A DNA stretch of 64,000 nt, from assembly GCA_030655315.1 (NCBI GenBank), contig JAURVT010000017.1, forward strand, positions 1 to 64,000, read 5' to 3'. The stretch comes from Nocardioidaceae bacterium (lineage in GTDB: Bacteria > Actinomycetota > Actinomycetes > Propionibacteriales > Nocardioidaceae). Shown piece by piece: positions 1-8,185 of the stretch (the first letter of the stretch is position 1; every line of letters starts with the position of its first letter). A model generated the notes under the pieces. That model searched no databases and was not told the DNA's origin. It saw nothing but the letters and a program-made list of their open reading frames with translations. The position numbers and the translations under genes are program-made.

Positions 1-58
1 GGCGGCCCGGCCTGGCGCTACCCGTCTGTGGGCCCGAAATCGACGCGACACAGCGATT

Positions 59-100
59 TGTCGGTGGCTCTGGGGCCCATGGCCCTGTGAGCCACCGACA
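59..100 (-). terminator. Stem-loop after the E1-E2 operon
   Basis: A perfect 12-bp inverted repeat (TGTCGGTGGCTC / GAGCCACCGACA) with an 18-nt loop lies just past the E2 stop codon. The loop is itself G/C rich and can fold. There is no U-tract on the minus-strand transcript, so this would be a U-less hairpin terminator or a 3'-end stabiliser. Its position after the last gene supports the call. Confidence 0.6.
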
Positions 101-112
101 ACTCATGGTCGC

Positions 113-1477
113 TCACGCGAGCAGCCGCATCGGCTGCTCGAGCAGGTCGACGAGAGCGCCGAGCCAGGTGGCGGCGAGGGCACCGTCCACCGCACGGTGG
201 TCCACCGACAGCGACAGGTTGACGACGGTCGCGACGGCGACGCCGCCCTCCTCGACCACCGGCTGCGGGCGTGCCGCGCCGACGGCGAGGATCATCGCGT
301 GCGGGGGGTTGATGATCGCGTCGAACTCCTCGACGCCGAACATGCCGAGGTTGGAGATGGCCATCGAGCCTCCCTCGAGCTGCGACTGCCGCAGCGTGCC
401 CTCGTTCGCCGCCTGCACGAGCCGGCGCACCTCGGCCGCGATGTTGCTCACCGACCTCTGCTCGACGCCGGTCAGCACCGGCGTCATCAGGCCGCGCGAC
501 GACGCGACGGCGACCGCGACGTCGGCGGTCTCGAAGCGGTGCAGCGCGTCCTCGGTCCACACGACGTTGGCATCGGGCACCTGCCGCAGCGCGAGCCCGG
601 CGGCCCGGACCAGCAGGTCGTTGACCGACACCCGCGGCGAGGCGACCTCGTTGACCTGGGCCCGCAGCGCGAGCAGGTCGTCCAGGCGCGCCGAGCGTCG
701 CAGGTAGAAGTGCGGGACGGTCTGCTTGGACTCGGTGAGCCGGCGGGCCACCGCCTTGCGCAGACGGGTGTGCGGCACGACCTCGACGCCCTCGGGCACC
801 GCGGTCTCGGCGGCGGGGGCCGACGGCCGGGGCGCGTCGACGACCGGGTCCGAAGCCTCCTCCTCGACGGGACGGGCCCGGTGGGCGGAGATCGCGAGCT
901 CGACGTCGCGCCTGACGATCCGGCCGTGCGGGCCGGTGCCGTCGATCCCGTCGACGGTGAGGCCCGCCTGCTTGAGCATCCGGCGCGCGATCGGGCTGAC
1001 GAACACCCGCCCGTTCCTCCCGGCCACGGCCTCGTCGGGCGCCGTCACGGGGTCGGGCGCCACGTCCGGGGTGCTCGCCCCCGACGGAGCCGGGGACTCC
1101 GCCTCGGCGCCGGTCTCGACGACGCCCGGTGCCTCCGGCTCGGGGTCGGGGACGTCGCGTCGCTCCGGGGCCGGCGCAGCCTCGGCCGGGGCGACGCCGA
1201 GCGAGCGCATCAGCTCGTCCAGGTCGGCGCCACGCTCGGACTCCGCGCCCACGAGCGCCATCGGCGCCCCCACCTCGACGCTGGAGCCCCCGGCGACCAT
1301 CACCTTGAGCAGCACGGCCGACTCCTCGGCCTCGACCTCGACGAGCGCCTTGTCCGTCTCGATCATCACCACCGGGTCGCCCACCTCGAAGGCGGCTCCC
1401 TCGGCGACCAGCCACTCCGACAGCACGGCCTCGGTGGCACCTGCGGCCACCTCGGGCACGCGCAGCACGTTCGCCAT
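113..1477 (-). CDS. Dihydrolipoamide acyltransferase (E2) of a 2-oxoacid/acetoin dehydrogenase complex
   Basis: 454-aa E2 core that passes the acyl group from lipoamide to CoA. Order: one lipoyl domain (1-78, lipoyl lysine K43 in ETDKA), an Ala/Pro/Glu linker, a peripheral subunit-binding domain (about 160-200, VFVSPIARRMLKQAGL), and a catalytic CAT domain ending in DHRAVDG with H427 and D431 (HxxxDG). I start at the ATG at 1477, preceded by GGAG, because the lipoyl domain begins at once; the frame is open further upstream but that overlaps E1. It lies 25 nt after E1 in the same operon. No E3 is seen, so E3 is presumably supplied from elsewhere. The substrate (pyruvate, branched-chain acid or acetoin) is not fixed by sequence; the nearby butanediol-dehydrogenase-like gene favours acetoin. 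Confidence 0.88.
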   Translation of the reverse strand: MANVLRVPEVAAGATEAVLSEWLVAEGAAFEVGDPVVMIETDKALVEVEAEESAVLLKVMVAGGSSVEVGAPMALVGAESERGADLDELMRSLGVAPAEAAPAPERRDVPDPEPEAPGVVETGAEAESPAPSGASTPDVAPDPVTAPDEAVAGRNGRVFVSPIARRMLKQAGLTVDGIDGTGPHGRIVRRDVELAISAHRARPVEEEASDPVVDAPRPSAPAAETAVPEGVEVVPHTRLRKAVARRLTESKQTVPHFYLRRSARLDDLLALRAQVNEVASPRVSVNDLLVRAAGLALRQVPDANVVWTEDALHRFETADVAVAVASSRGLMTPVLTGVEQRSVSNIAAEVRRLVQAANEGTLRQSQLEGGSMAISNLGMFGVEEFDAIINPPHAMILAVGAARPQPVVEEGGVAVATVVNLSLSVDHRAVDGALAATWLGALVDLLEQPMRLLA

Positions 1478-1502
1478 CTCGTTGTCTCCGTCCCTCGTCC
1501 TG

Positions 1503-3686
1503 TCAGTACCGGTCGAGGTCGCGCAGAGCCGCGACGACCTCGTCGGTGCGGGCGATCGCGGCTCGCTCGAGCACCTTGCTGATCGACGGCGAGGCCGTGG
1601 CCCCGTGGACGCGCAGCACGGGCGCGTCCAGGTGGTCGAACAGCCGGCGCTGGATCTCGTCGGCGAGCCAGCCGCCGTACGAGGTGCCGACGGCACCCTG
1701 CTCGACGATGAGCACCCGGTTGGTCTTCTCGACGCTCGCGGTGATGGTCTCCCAGTCCAGCGACGCCCGGTCCAGCCAGCGCAGGTCGATCAGGTCGGCG
1801 CTGACCTCGTCGACGATCCCGAGCGCCTCGGCGCAGTGGTTGACCATCGAGAGGTAGGAGATGACCGTGAGGTCGTCCCCGCTGCTGCGCAGCGCGGCCC
1901 GGCCCACCGGCAGGCAGAAGTCGAGGTCGTCGGTCGGGGCGCGGCCCGTGCTGGTGTAGAGGTCGACGTGCTCGAGCATGACGACGGGGTCGTCGCAGCG
2001 CAGCGCCGTGTTCATCAGGCCGACGTAGTCGTAGGGGCACGACGGGGCGACGACCCGGAGCCCGGGCGCGGTGGTCAGGACGCCGGCGGGGTCCATCGAG
2101 TGCTGCGAGCCGTACCCCGTGCCGGCGGCCAGCTTGGACCGCAGGACGAGGGGGACGGCGCTCTCGCCGCCGAACATGTGGCGCGCCTTGGCCACCTGGT
2201 TGAACAGCTGGTCGGCCGCGACCCACATGAAGTCGGCGTACATGAACTCGACCACGGGCCGCAGGCGCCCGTCGAGGGCCATCCCGCCGGCGGCGCCGAG
2301 GAAGGCGTTCTCGCTGATGGGCGTGCCGAGCACACGGTCGGGGAACTTCTCGAGCGGACGACGGGTGGCACCGTTGGTGCCGCCCTTGAGGCCGTCCACG
2401 TCCTCGCCGAGCACGACGATCCGCTCGTCGTCGGCCATCCGGGCCGCCGCGACCTCGCTGACGACGTCGATGAACCTGCGCTCGTCCAGCGCGCCGTCGA
2501 AGTCGTCGATCTCGACGTAGCGGGCACCCTCGAGCTCGCTCAGGTCACCGAGGACGCCGATGTCGACGAACCCCGGGTCAGGCCACTGGTCGGCCCGCAC
2601 GCGCCGCTGCCCGGGCTTGCCGCCGGGCTCGGGCTCGAACATGGTCTCGCCGAGCGCGCGCATGTGGTCGAGCACGGCCTTGCCCGACGCGGCGACCTGC
2701 TCCTCGGTGACGAGCCCGCGGCGCAGGCACTGGTCGACGAGCATGGCCAGCGGGTCGCGCTTGCGCCACTGCTGCTCCTCGTCCTTGCTGCGGTAGCCGA
2801 ACGCGCTGCCGGGGTAGGGGCCGTTCTGGTGGAAGAAGCGGTAGACCTGCGCCTCGATCAGCGTCGGGCCACCGCCGGAGCGCATGTGCTCCAGGGCCTC
2901 CTGCATGACGAGGTGGACCGCGAGGGGGTCCATGCCGTCCACGCGCCAGCTGCGGATGCCGAAGGCCTGGCCGCGGGCCGACAGGCGGGGCTCGGCGGTC
3001 ACCTTCTCGACCGGCGTCGACACCGCGTAGCCGTTGTTCTCGACGAAGAAGCAGACCGGGGCCTTCCAGGCCGAGGCCAGGTTCATCGACTCGAGGACCG
3101 AGCCGATGTTGATGGCCCCGTCGCCGAAGTAGGTGACGGTGACGGCGTCGTCCTGCGCGGCGCGGTCCTGGGCGTAGGCGAAGCCGACGGCCTGGGGCAC
3201 GCCGCCGCCCACGATCGCGTTCGTGCCCATGGCGCCGGCCTCGCGCCACTGCAGGTGCATGGAGCCGCCGCGCCCGCGGCAGTAGCCCTCGGCCAGGCCG
3301 CAGATCTCCGCGAGGGTGCGGCGCAGGACGAGGCGGACCTCGTCGGTGAGCTCGGGCAGCCCGCCGTCGACCGGCACCCCGACGTGGCCGAAGGCCTTCG
3401 CCAGGAACTGGTGGTGCCCGCGGTGGGAGCCGTTGACCATGTCGGTGTCGAGCAGGCCGATGATCGAGCCGACCGCCCCGCCCTCCTGGCCGATGCTCGA
3501 GTGGGCCGGGCCGTGCACCAGACCGTCGGCGGCCAGCTCGAGCACGTACTCCTCGAACACCCGGATCCACTGCGTCTGCGCCAGCATCCCGACCAACAGG
3601 TCCGGATCGGCCGCGTCCCAGTCAGACTCCGTCGCGTGGACGTGCGTCCAGTCCGCCGCGGGCTCGAGCTTCTGCCGTTCCACCAT
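1503..3686 (-). CDS. Fused thiamine-diphosphate dehydrogenase E1 alpha-beta subunit
   Basis: 727-aa single chain carrying both E1 subunits. The alpha half (about 1-370) has the TPP/Mg motif GDG...NN (GDGAINIGS through FFVENNGYA) and HRGHHQFLAKA and GRGGSMH segments. The beta half (from about 395) starts FIDVVSEVAAARMADDE and continues with ISENAFLGAAGGMALDG and FADFMWVAADQL-like segments. Most E1 enzymes of this class are alpha2beta2 with separate genes, so the fusion is notable though known in some bacteria. Decarboxylates a 2-oxoacid or cleaves acetoin and loads the acyl group on E2. It is the first gene of the minus-strand operon; the TGTTCA-N7-TGTACG operator lies 67-85 nt upstream. Confidence 0.88.
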   Translation of the reverse strand: MVERQKLEPAADWTHVHATESDWDAADPDLLVGMLAQTQWIRVFEEYVLELAADGLVHGPAHSSIGQEGGAVGSIIGLLDTDMVNGSHRGHHQFLAKAFGHVGVPVDGGLPELTDEVRLVLRRTLAEICGLAEGYCRGRGGSMHLQWREAGAMGTNAIVGGGVPQAVGFAYAQDRAAQDDAVTVTYFGDGAINIGSVLESMNLASAWKAPVCFFVENNGYAVSTPVEKVTAEPRLSARGQAFGIRSWRVDGMDPLAVHLVMQEALEHMRSGGGPTLIEAQVYRFFHQNGPYPGSAFGYRSKDEEQQWRKRDPLAMLVDQCLRRGLVTEEQVAASGKAVLDHMRALGETMFEPEPGGKPGQRRVRADQWPDPGFVDIGVLGDLSELEGARYVEIDDFDGALDERRFIDVVSEVAAARMADDERIVVLGEDVDGLKGGTNGATRRPLEKFPDRVLGTPISENAFLGAAGGMALDGRLRPVVEFMYADFMWVAADQLFNQVAKARHMFGGESAVPLVLRSKLAAGTGYGSQHSMDPAGVLTTAPGLRVVAPSCPYDYVGLMNTALRCDDPVVMLEHVDLYTSTGRAPTDDLDFCLPVGRAALRSSGDDLTVISYLSMVNHCAEALGIVDEVSADLIDLRWLDRASLDWETITASVEKTNRVLIVEQGAVGTSYGGWLADEIQRRLFDHLDAPVLRVHGATASPSISKVLERAAIARTDEVVAALRDLDRY

Positions 3687-3752
3687 GTGCGCTCACCACT
3701 CCATTGCATCCAATGACGACCGGGGTGGGCGATCTCGGCCCTCCAACCCGGG

Positions 3753-3771
3753 TGTTCAGTGAGACTGTACG
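3753..3771. promoter_or_regulatory. Operator of the catabolic regulon (copy 1)
   Basis: TGTTCA-N7-TGTACG, an imperfect inverted repeat between the divergent E1 and VOC genes. It shares half-site and spacing with sites at 5111, 5955 and 16527. A site here could control both directions. The binding protein is inferred to be the XRE-cupin or the GntR regulator encoded next door. Confidence 0.6.
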
Positions 3772-3830
3772 CACGGATCGGATACATTGCTAGCCCCCAG
3801 CGTGATCCGGCTCACCCCAGGAGCGACCCC

Positions 3831-4349
3831 ATGCCCATGCCCCTGTCCACCGCCCGAGGCGTCGACCACCTCGGCGTCACCGTGCCCGACCTCGACCAGG
3901 CCCGACGGTTCTTCGTCGACGTCCTCGGCTGCACCCCGCTGTACGTCCTCGGCCCCTTCGCCGACGCGGACGGCACCTGGATGCGCGACCACCTCGGTGT
4001 CGCGCCGGACACCGTCATGCGCCGGCTCCAGTTCTTCGAGCTCGGTGGCCAGGCGGTCTTCGAGGTGTTCGAGTACGAGGCCCGAGACGCCGCCGCCACT
4101 CCGCCGCTGAACAGCGACGTCGGCGGCCACCACGTGGCGATCTACGTCGACGACCTCGACCTCGCGGTCGAGGAGCTGCGGGCCCACGGGATCCGGGTGC
4201 TCGGCGAGCCGACCGCGAGCCAGGGGCCCAGCGCCGGCCAGCGGTGGGTCTACTTCCTCACCCCGTGGGGCCTGCAGATGGAGCTGGTGTCCTACCCCGA
4301 CGGAAAGGCCTTCCACCGCGATCGCACGGCGTTCGACCGTCCCGGGTGA
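3831..4349 (+). CDS. VOC-superfamily (glyoxalase fold) protein
   Basis: 172 aa with two beta-alpha-beta-beta-beta modules: GVDHLGVTVPDLDQARRFF at the N-terminus and HHVAIYVDDLDLAVEELRAHG in the second half, ending PWGLQMELVSYP. The metal-ligand pattern is that of the family: His in VDHLGV, Glu in AVFEVFE, His in GHHVA and Glu near the end (QMELV). VOC proteins include epimerases, lyases and ring-cleaving dioxygenases, and this one cannot be assigned. I start at the ATG at 3831 because AGGAG lies 7 nt upstream; the frame is open from 3759, but that would run across the operator. First plus-strand gene of the locus, followed 44 nt later by gntR. Confidence 0.8.
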   Translation: MPMPLSTARGVDHLGVTVPDLDQARRFFVDVLGCTPLYVLGPFADADGTWMRDHLGVAPDTVMRRLQFFELGGQAVFEVFEYEARDAAATPPLNSDVGGHHVAIYVDDLDLAVEELRAHGIRVLGEPTASQGPSAGQRWVYFLTPWGLQMELVSYPDGKAFHRDRTAFDRPG

Positions 4350-4393
4350 GCACCGGCGATAGCCTGCTCCCCCACCAGCACGGAGGGGGCGCC

Positions 4394-5065
4394 ATGGACC
4401 CGCTCGCCCGCACGGGCACCCGGTCGTCGGGCGTCGCGAGCCACCGCATCGCCGACCACCTGCGCGAGCTCATCCTGAGCGGCCAGATGGCCCCCGGGCA
4501 GCGGGTCCTGCAGGAGGAGCTCGCCGCGCAGTTCGAGACGAGCCGCATCCCCGTCCGCGAGGCGCTACGGATCCTGCAGGCCGCGGGCCTGGTCCGGCTG
4601 CGCTCGAGCAGCGGTGCGTGGGTGAGCGAGATGGACGAGCACGAGTGCCAGCTCGCCTACGAGATGCGCGAGCGCCTCGAGCCGCTGCTGCTCGCGCAGG
4701 GCTTCGACCGGCTGACCTCGCACGACGTGGACGAGCTGGCCTCGGTCCAGGCGCTGATCGAGCAGAACGACGACGTCGAGCAGTTCCTGGTGCTCGACCG
4801 TCGCCTGCACTGGATCACCTACCGGCACCACGACGCCGACGACCTCGCCGCGGTGGTGTCGCGCCTGTGGGACACCACCCAGCACTACCGCCGCGCCTTC
4901 ACCCGCCTCGCCGGCGAGCAGCGCCGGTGGATCATCTCGGCCGAGCACCACCTGCTGATCCAGGCGGTGCGCGACCGTGACCTCGCGGCGGCGCAGGACG
5001 TCCTCGGCCTGCACATCCGGCGCACGCGGATCGAGCTGTCGGCGCACCCCGAGGTGTTCGGCTAG
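4394..5065 (+). CDS. GntR-family (FadR/FCD type) regulator
   Basis: 223 aa. The N-terminal winged helix covers about 15-80 (HRIADHLRELILSG, then RIPVREALRILQAAGLV, the usual GntR recognition stretch). The C-terminal all-alpha FCD domain (about 90-215) contains the LAYEMRERLEPLLL helix and histidines of the kind that bind metal and ligand (HRR-like RRLHW, EHHLL). The ATG at 4394 has GGAGGGG 6 nt before it. Located inside the catabolic locus between the VOC and XRE-cupin genes, so it probably senses a pathway acid or sugar. Either this protein or the XRE-cupin may bind the repeated TGTWCA operator. Confidence 0.87.
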   Translation: MDPLARTGTRSSGVASHRIADHLRELILSGQMAPGQRVLQEELAAQFETSRIPVREALRILQAAGLVRLRSSSGAWVSEMDEHECQLAYEMRERLEPLLLAQGFDRLTSHDVDELASVQALIEQNDDVEQFLVLDRRLHWITYRHHDADDLAAVVSRLWDTTQHYRRAFTRLAGEQRRWIISAEHHLLIQAVRDRDLAAAQDVLGLHIRRTRIELSAHPEVFG

Positions 5066-5110
5066 GCCCGAGGTCGGGGCGACGCGGTCCGACGCTTCCC
5101 CCGGCCCGGT

Positions 5111-5129
5111 TGTACAGCCATAATGAACA
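5111..5129. promoter_or_regulatory. Operator of the catabolic regulon (copy 2)
   Basis: TGTACA-N7-TGAACA upstream of the XRE-cupin gene, about 70 bp before a TAGAAT -10 box at 5201-5206. Same half-site and spacer length as the other three copies, suggesting autoregulation of the XRE-cupin gene. Confidence 0.6.
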
Positions 5130-5254
5130 CGTGCACACGCCTCCTGTGGTCCCGCGACCCGATCGGCGCGGTGCGCCGCAGGCGTGCCCGCCGTCGGTCC
5201 TAGAATCCGGGTGCCAGGTCCGTCATGACTGAACGACCGCTCGCGGAGGTTGCA

Positions 5255-5947
5255 GTGATCGCAGAGATCGGGGAGCGACTCCGGGACGCCCGTCGCGAGC
5301 GCGGGATCACCCTGCGCTCGCTCGCCCAGGACCTCAAGGTGTCCCCGAGCCTGATCTCGCAGGTGGAGAACGGCAAGACCCAGCCGTCGGTCTCGACGCT
5401 GTACGCGATGGTGTCCCACCTCGGCATCTCGCTGGACGAGCTGCTCGGCGTAGGGGAGAGCTCGCCGGTCACCCCGTCGGCGCCGCCCGCACGGGAGGCG
5501 GACGCCTCGGGCGTGGTGCAGCGGGCCGGGACGGGACCGGTGCTCGAGATGGAGAACGGCGTGCACTGGGAGCGGCTCGCGGCCCACCCGGGCGGCGCCG
5601 TCGACCCCCTGCTCGTGACCTACGACCCCGGTGCGTGCAGCTCGGTCGAGGGCAAGATGATGCGGCACGCGGGTGTCGAGCACGCCTACCTCCTCGAGGG
5701 CGAGCTGACCGTGCAGGTCGACTTCGACACCGTCGTGCTGCACGCCGGCGACTCGCTGCAGTTCGACTCGGTGCGGCCGCACATGTACACCAACCACTCG
5801 AGCGCGAAGGTGCGCGGCATCTGGTTCGTCATCGGTCGCCGCGAGCAGGCGTCGGGCCCGCCCGCGCCGGAGTCGGCCGCGCCCGAGCGGATCACGTCCG
5901 CCGTCGACGTGCTCTCCCGGATGGATCGGCTCCGCCCGACGCAGTGA
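5255..5947 (+). CDS. XRE-family regulator with C-terminal cupin
   Basis: About 230 aa. HTH_3 domain at the N-terminus (IGERLRDARRERGITLRSLA, LKVSPSLISQVENGKTQPSV) and a cupin_2 domain at the C-terminus (VEHAYLLEGELTVQVDFD, HAGDSLQFDS, RPHMYTN) that should bind a small effector. Two starts are possible. GTG at 5255 has GGAGG 5 nt upstream and is preferred; ATG at 5225 adds 10 residues but has only AGG. A TAGAAT -10 lies at 5201. Regulators of this architecture often control local catabolic genes. Its own promoter carries the TGTWCA operator, so it is the leading candidate for the regulon's DNA-binding protein. Confidence 0.87.
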   Translation: MIAEIGERLRDARRERGITLRSLAQDLKVSPSLISQVENGKTQPSVSTLYAMVSHLGISLDELLGVGESSPVTPSAPPAREADASGVVQRAGTGPVLEMENGVHWERLAAHPGGAVDPLLVTYDPGACSSVEGKMMRHAGVEHAYLLEGELTVQVDFDTVVLHAGDSLQFDSVRPHMYTNHSSAKVRGIWFVIGRREQASGPPAPESAAPERITSAVDVLSRMDRLRPTQ

Positions 5948-5954
5948 CCCCTGG

Positions 5955-5973
5955 TGTTCACCTCTGTTGAACA
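5955..5973. promoter_or_regulatory. Operator of the catabolic regulon (copy 3)
   Basis: TGTTCA-N7-TGAACA, a perfect 6-bp-arm inverted repeat in the 69-nt gap before the PRISE-type reductase gene, 44 nt upstream of its GTG start. It matches the other three copies in half-site and spacer. Confidence 0.62.
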
Positions 5974-6016
5974 GTAGGCTCCGGGCGACCGTGCTCGCGA
6001 ACCGGAGGAGAACACC

Positions 6017-7096
6017 GTGACCGCATCAGGACCTGGCACCGCACTCGTCGTCGGCGCGACGGGGATCGTCGGGCGATCCGTGGCCGCCGAGCTCCTCGGG
6101 GCCGGTTGGGAGGTCCACGGGCTGTCGCGCAGCGGCGCCAGCCCGGTCCCCGGCACGATCGCCCACCAGGGCGACCTCACCGATCCCGAGAGCCTCGCCG
6201 CCGCGCTCGCCGACGTCGCCCCGAGCGCCGTCGCGTTCACGGCCTGGAGCCGTCAGGAGACCGAGGCCGAGAACATCGCCGTCAACGGCGCCGCCGTCCG
6301 CAACCTCCTCGAGGTCGTGGGCCGCGCCGGCTCGCTGGAGCACGTCGCGCTGATGACCGGCCTCAAGCACTACCTCGGCCCCTTCGAGGCCTACGCGACG
6401 GGCGCGATGCCCGACACGCCGTTCCACGAGTCCGAGCCCCGCCTGGACACGCCGAACTTCTACTACGCCCAGGAGGACGAGCTGTTCGCCGCGGCCGCGC
6501 GCCACGGGTTCACCTGGAGCGTGCACCGCGCGCACACCGTCTTCGGCTTCGCGACCGGCAACGCGATGAACATCGTCGCGACGATCTCGGCCTACGCCGC
6601 CATCTGCCGCGAGCTCGGGCGGCCGATGGTCTTCCCCGGCTCGCAGACGCAGTGGGACGGCCTGACCGACGTCACCGACTCCGACCTGCTGGCCGAGCAG
6701 ATCCACTGGGCCATCACCGACCCCGCCGCCGCCGACGAGCCGTTCAACATCGCCAACGGCGACGTCTTCCGGTGGCGGTGGTTCTGGCCCCACCTCGCCG
6801 AGCTGTTCGGGCTCGAGTGGGAGGGGTTCGACGGTGCGCCGCGTCCGCTCGAGGAGCAGATGGCCGGCGTCGGCGAGTCGGCCTGGAAGGCCGTCGTCGA
6901 CCGCTCGGGCCTGGCCGAGCCCGACATCACGAGGGTGGCGTCGTGGTGGCACACCGACGGCGACCTGGGCCGGCCGATCGAGGTCGTCACCGACATGAAC
7001 AAGAGCCGCAAGGCCGGGTTCCTGGGCTTCCGCGACAGCCGTGACAGCTTCGCGCACCACCTCGAGCGCTACCGCGAGGCGCGCGTCCTGCCGTGA
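6017..7096 (+). CDS. PRISE-type short-chain reductase (progesterone 5-beta-reductase/iridoid synthase-like)
   Basis: 359-aa extended SDR. NAD(P)-binding glycine motif VVGATGIVGRSVA lies at about 11-23. Two signatures of the plant PRISE family are present: LMTGLKHYLGPFE (about 113-125, catalytic Lys) and NFYYAQEDELF (about 149-159, catalytic Tyr), followed by WSVHRAHTVFGF. Known members reduce enone double bonds with NADPH. Bacterial homologues are mostly uncharacterised, so a role on an alpha,beta-unsaturated carbonyl intermediate is inference. GTG start with GGAGGAG 5 nt upstream. It converges on the dehydrogenase operon across a hairpin. Confidence 0.83.
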   Translation: MTASGPGTALVVGATGIVGRSVAAELLGAGWEVHGLSRSGASPVPGTIAHQGDLTDPESLAAALADVAPSAVAFTAWSRQETEAENIAVNGAAVRNLLEVVGRAGSLEHVALMTGLKHYLGPFEAYATGAMPDTPFHESEPRLDTPNFYYAQEDELFAAAARHGFTWSVHRAHTVFGFATGNAMNIVATISAYAAICRELGRPMVFPGSQTQWDGLTDVTDSDLLAEQIHWAITDPAAADEPFNIANGDVFRWRWFWPHLAELFGLEWEGFDGAPRPLEEQMAGVGESAWKAVVDRSGLAEPDITRVASWWHTDGDLGRPIEVVTDMNKSRKAGFLGFRDSRDSFAHHLERYREARVLP

Positions 7097-7109
7097 CCCG
7101 CACGACGTC

Positions 7110-7143
7110 GGCCCGCGACGCCCCTCGGGGGGCATCGCGGGCC
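7110..7143. terminator. Bidirectional hairpin between converging genes
   Basis: GGCCCGCGA (7110-7118) pairs perfectly with TCGCGGGCC (7135-7143), and the intervening CCCC/GGGG lengthens the stem. It sits between the reductase stop at 7096 and the end of the dehydrogenase operon at 7166, so it can serve both. Confidence 0.65.
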
Positions 7144-7165
7144 GTCGGCCGTGCTGTCGGTGCCG

Positions 7166-8185
7166 TCAGCCGCCCGGCACGAACGGCACGGCGGCCTCGA
7201 ACGAGATGTGCGCCTTGATGGTCCGGGCGGGGTCGTGCGCGGCGGCGAGGGCGGCCACGGCGTCGTCGAGGGCGAACTGCTGGGTGACGACCTCGGAGAG
7301 GTCGATGCCGCTCTGCGCCAGGAAGCGCAGGGTCTCGGGCCAGACGCCGGGCGAGCCGATCGACCCGGTGATGCGCAGCTCCTTGGACTGGATCAGGCCC
7401 AGGCTCGCCGACGCCTGCTGGCCCACGTCGATGCCGACGTAGGCGATCCGTCCCTGGAACGCGGCGACCTCGAGGGCCCGCGCCATCACCGCGGGACGGC
7501 CGCTCACCTCCACCACGACCTCGGCGCCGTGGCCCGACCCGATCGCCTCGAGCTGCGCGTCGAGGTCCTCAGGGGCGACGGCGTGGTGCGCCCCGAGCGA
7601 GAGCGCGGTCCGGCGCCGGTCCTCGGACGGCTCGACGGCGACGACGCGCGCCCCCATCGCCCGTGCCGCGGCGACGACCGCGAGCCCCACCGGTCCGGCA
7701 CCGAGGATCACCACGGTGTCGCTGGCGTCGACGCCACCGGCCCGGACCAGGGCGTAGTACGCGACGCTGAACGGCTCGACGAGCGCGCCCATCGTCCACG
7801 ACAGCCCGTCGGGCAGGCGGTGCAGCCACTCGGGCCGGGCGACGAAGTACTCGGCGGCGGCCCCGCTGATGGAGAAGCCGAAGTGGTCGGCCCCGATGAC
7901 GCACTCCCCCACCACGCGGTCGCCGACGGACCAGGAGGTGACGTCGGCGCCGACCGCGGCGACCTCGCCGGCCCACTCGTGCCCCGGCACCAGCGGGTAC
8001 GAGAACGGGATGATGTAGCGACCCTCGAGCAGGTCGATGTCGGAGTGGCAGACGCCCACCGAGCGGGCGGCCACCAGCACCTCGTCGGGCGCGACCTGCG
8101 GCACGGGCCGCTCGACCACCTCGGCCCGGTCCTGCTCGGTGTACTGCAGCGCCCTCATCGTCGGCCCCGTCGTGGCGGCGCTCAT
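7166..8185 (-). CDS. Medium-chain (zinc-type) dehydrogenase lacking the structural-zinc lobe
   Basis: 339 aa. GroES-like domain with catalytic-zinc residues VGVCHSD and PGHEWAGEV, then a Rossmann fold with the glycine motif LGAGPVGLAVVAAAR (about 175-190). Where related enzymes have the four-cysteine loop there is only ECVIGADHFGFSISG, so the structural zinc is absent. Last gene of the operon; its ATG overlaps the stop of the preceding gene by ATGA. A second ATG 25 nt further in (8160) is a weaker candidate. Substrate unknown; it probably oxidises a polyol or hydroxyketone taken up by the linked ABC transporter. Confidence 0.83.
   Translation of the reverse strand: MSAATTGPTMRALQYTEQDRAEVVERPVPQVAPDEVLVAARSVGVCHSDIDLLEGRYIIPFSYPLVPGHEWAGEVAAVGADVTSWSVGDRVVGECVIGADHFGFSISGAAAEYFVARPEWLHRLPDGLSWTMGALVEPFSVAYYALVRAGGVDASDTVVILGAGPVGLAVVAAARAMGARVVAVEPSEDRRRTALSLGAHHAVAPEDLDAQLEAIGSGHGAEVVVEVSGRPAVMARALEVAAFQGRIAYVGIDVGQQASASLGLIQSKELRITGSIGSPGVWPETLRFLAQSGIDLSEVVTQQFALDDAVAALAAAHDPARTIKAHISFEAAVPFVPGG

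Noticed and set aside
726..3716. Long open frame of 996 codons antisense to E1-E2
   Set aside because: Shadow frame created by high GC; the opposite strand encodes clear E1 and E2 domains and this translation has no recognisable motif.
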